From Alisma plantago-aquatica (taxonomy: Eukaryota > Streptophyta > Magnoliopsida > Alismatales > Alismataceae), in contig OY856412.1 of NCBI GenBank assembly GCA_963693085.1, forward strand, positions 965,120,281 to 965,184,280: a stretch of DNA of 64,000 nucleotides, in the 5' to 3' direction. The translations under genes were made by a program, and so were the position numbers. The notes below the pieces were generated by a model that ran no database searches, was not told the origin of the DNA, and saw only the letters and a program-made list of their open reading frames with translations. This document shows positions 61,866-64,000 of this stretch, one piece after another. Each line of letters begins with the position of its first letter. Position 1 is the stretch's first letter.

Positions 61866-64000
61866 GGATCTGAGTATTCAACATCATCAACCGTCTCCTT
61901 GATATGATAATTCATAGGATTAGATACCAATTTAGATTCAGTCATGCCGGTCTCCTGTAGTAAGTCAAACACATATTTCCTTTGAGATAGGTTGACACCT
62001 ACATGAGATTTAAGCATCTCAATGCCCAGAAAATATCTCACTTTACCCAAATCATTTGTTTGGAAGTGTCTCTGCAACCCTTCCTTCACACGAGATATGC
62101 CTGTAGAATCATTACCAGTAATCACTATGTCATCAACATATACAACAATAATGATAGAGCCACAAGAAGAGCTAGAGTAGAATAAAGAGTGATCAGTCAC
62201 AGAGCGAGAAAAACCCATCTGGAGTACAACCTCACTAAACTTGTCAAACCAAGCTCGAGGAGACTATTTCAACTCATATATGGCTTTATTCAATTTACAC
62301 AACTTCTGACACTCCCCCTGAGCAACAAACCCAGGAGGTTGCTCCATATATATCTCTTCCTATAGGTCACCATGTAGAAAGTCATTCTTAACATCAAGCT
62401 GAAATAGGGGCCAATCAAAGGTAGTGGCCAGAGAAATAATAATCCGCACAAAATTTAGACGAGCTACTGGAGAAAAGGTCTCAAAGAAATCAACTCCATA
62501 GGTCTGTGTGTAGCCTTTTGCTACCAATCTGGCCTTCAACCTCTCAACTAATTCATCCGAATTATGTTTGATGGTGAAAACCCATATGCAATCCATTGTT
62601 TTCTTCCCTGTAGGTAAGTCAACAAGATCCCATGTGTCATTATGCAAAAGAGCTAACATCTCAAGCTGCATTGCCTATTTCCAGCCACTGTACTTCAGAG
62701 CATCATAGTGATTCCTTGGTATATCAACAAAATCAATCCCAATAGCAAATGCGCGGGCCTGCTTAGATAAGTGGGTTAGACAACACACATTTGTAATAGG
62801 ATGTCTAATAGTAGAAGAATGCATACCTTTTCGAACATTAATAGGAAGATCAAGATCTGATGCTTCTACAAGAATCTTGTGAGTAGAAACGATGAGGAAG
62901 GCTCAAAGACTAGTGTCGCTACCTCTTTTGGATCTTGTCTGCCTCGCCTACTATAAACATATGGGTACTGCTGAATAACAGGCCTGTCAGCTGCCTGCTC
63001 ATCCTGAATAAAAGTATAATTAGGAATGATGGGTGGCGCTCTCTCACTCTGCACAGATGGTGCCACTCTCTCACTCTGAAAATCTGGTGACACTCCCTCT
63101 CTCAACTGCTCCCCCTTACTCATAGCATCGGAGAATATGGAGTGGTCTCATGGAAGGTAAATCCCTAGACACAAACATGCGACGAAGACTAGGGCAGTAT
63201 CACTTGTATCCTTTGCTAGTACTAGAATAACCAAGGAACAAAGTTTTAATAGACCTAGGAGAAAGTTTGTCAGCCTTAGGGTCAAAATTATGGACAAAAG
63301 AAGTGCAACCAAACACTCTAAGGGGAACAGAGAAGGGCTGATCCGTGGGTTGTAACACAGAGAAAGGAGTTTGTCCTTTAAGAATAGAGGATGGTTGTCT
63401 ATTAATAAAGAAGCAAGCGGTTAAAAGAGCTTCAGACCAGAATTTCTTAGGCACACTGGATTGAAACATGATCGATATCTGCAATGCCATAGTAAGGGGG
63501 AACCACTCAACAGAATGGATGGAGCTGGAGCAGATATTGGGTGAGGTAGACTGTCACTGTGGAAAAGGTAGAGATCACCTTTCCTAGCCCCCCCCACCAA
63601 TCGTCCTCATACTCTTGAGATCCAGTAAAACAAAACAAGAAGGCCCAAATGTTATCGTACATTTACAATGTCAATCAATTTTGCAACATAAAGAAGATTA
63701 AAAGGAAACTCAAGCACAAAGTGTACAAATTTAAGATCAATCTTGGGTGTTAGAGGGACATATCTACTAGCTAGAACTCTCCTTACTGAACCATCTTCCA
63801 GTGTGATAGATTGGTGAGGGATATACGAGTCAATAGATTGGAGCAATCTCTTCATACCAGTCATGTGCTGTGACGCACCAGAGTCAACCACCCAAGATCA
63901 AGTAGAACCAGAATTTATGAGAGATGTAGCCTGATTACCCGCAGTAGATGTCAGGTTTGCTGATGACGAAGATGAAGATCCCACACTCATGTGCTGTGTA
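61866..64000 (-). mobile_element. Second Copia copy, truncated and internally deleted, runs off window
   Basis: Closely matches the 25464-31703 element on the opposite strand. Its RT part (61866-62671) ends at the position equal to about 30668 of copy 1, so RNase H and the 3' LTR are absent. Integrase and gag pieces lie at 62866-63490 and 63652-64000. About 490 bp corresponding to 27813-28304 of copy 1 (zinc-binding part and first catalytic region of integrase) is missing at a junction near 63473-63480. It lacks the hAT insertion seen in copy 1. Several frameshifts make it a pseudo-element. Confidence 0.93.

Overview
This is a nuclear plant (angiosperm) window. It carries one recognisable host gene, the autophagy gene ATG5, on the + strand. 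Its exons lie at 3231-3297, 16978-17064, 17526-17613, 24447-24572, 60589-60720 and 61116-61459. They encode about 280 C-terminal residues with intact phases and GT..AG borders; the first exons lie upstream of the window. Most of the rest is transposable-element DNA in very large introns (about 13.7, 0.46, 6.8, 36.0 and 0.4 kb) and in the 3' flank. The plant assignment rests on the ATG5 sequence, plant-type DUF659/hAT transposases, Copia LTR elements with initiator-Met-tRNA primer sites, RTE-type LINEs ending in GATGAT repeats, and a tRNA-derived SINE. The species cannot be named from this.

Layout. 1-3230 (intron upstream of the first visible exon): microsatellites, a MITE with long perfect terminal repeats and a hAT element. 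3298-16977: hAT elements (4409-5008, 10048-11029, 15075-15971), a 5'-truncated RTE LINE and old LTR pieces. 17614-24446: a minus-strand non-autonomous LTR element (18161 to about 23850) that holds a hAT element (20220-23199), itself carrying two further hAT insertions. 24573-60588: a nearly complete Copia element (25464-31703, TSD CTAAG) with a nested hAT, another hAT, a non-autonomous LTR element with both LTRs, a SINE, a roughly 10.9-kb hAT-within-hAT compound (38501-49385 holding 40603-47284), further hAT derivatives, and an RTE LINE itself hit by two hATs. Beyond ATG5 (61866-64000) lies a truncated minus-strand second copy of the Copia family.

Main theme. At least five distinct hAT-like families (a sixth is weaker) occur here. 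Each has its own short motif repeated many times just inside the ends: AAGCGG/GCGGGCGCTT; TTTCGA/CGAAAT; ACTTCGCC; GCCTAGGCG; GAGGCGTACGCCTC; and AACCGG. Most copies have recognisable 8-bp target-site duplications. Two families have a transposase-coding member in this window. Both transposase genes are broken, one partly by insertion of the other element. The elements do not interrupt any ATG5 exon.

All calls were made by eye from the sequence. Motif and TSD matches were read directly; family names rest on recalled family features; element ages and activity are inference.
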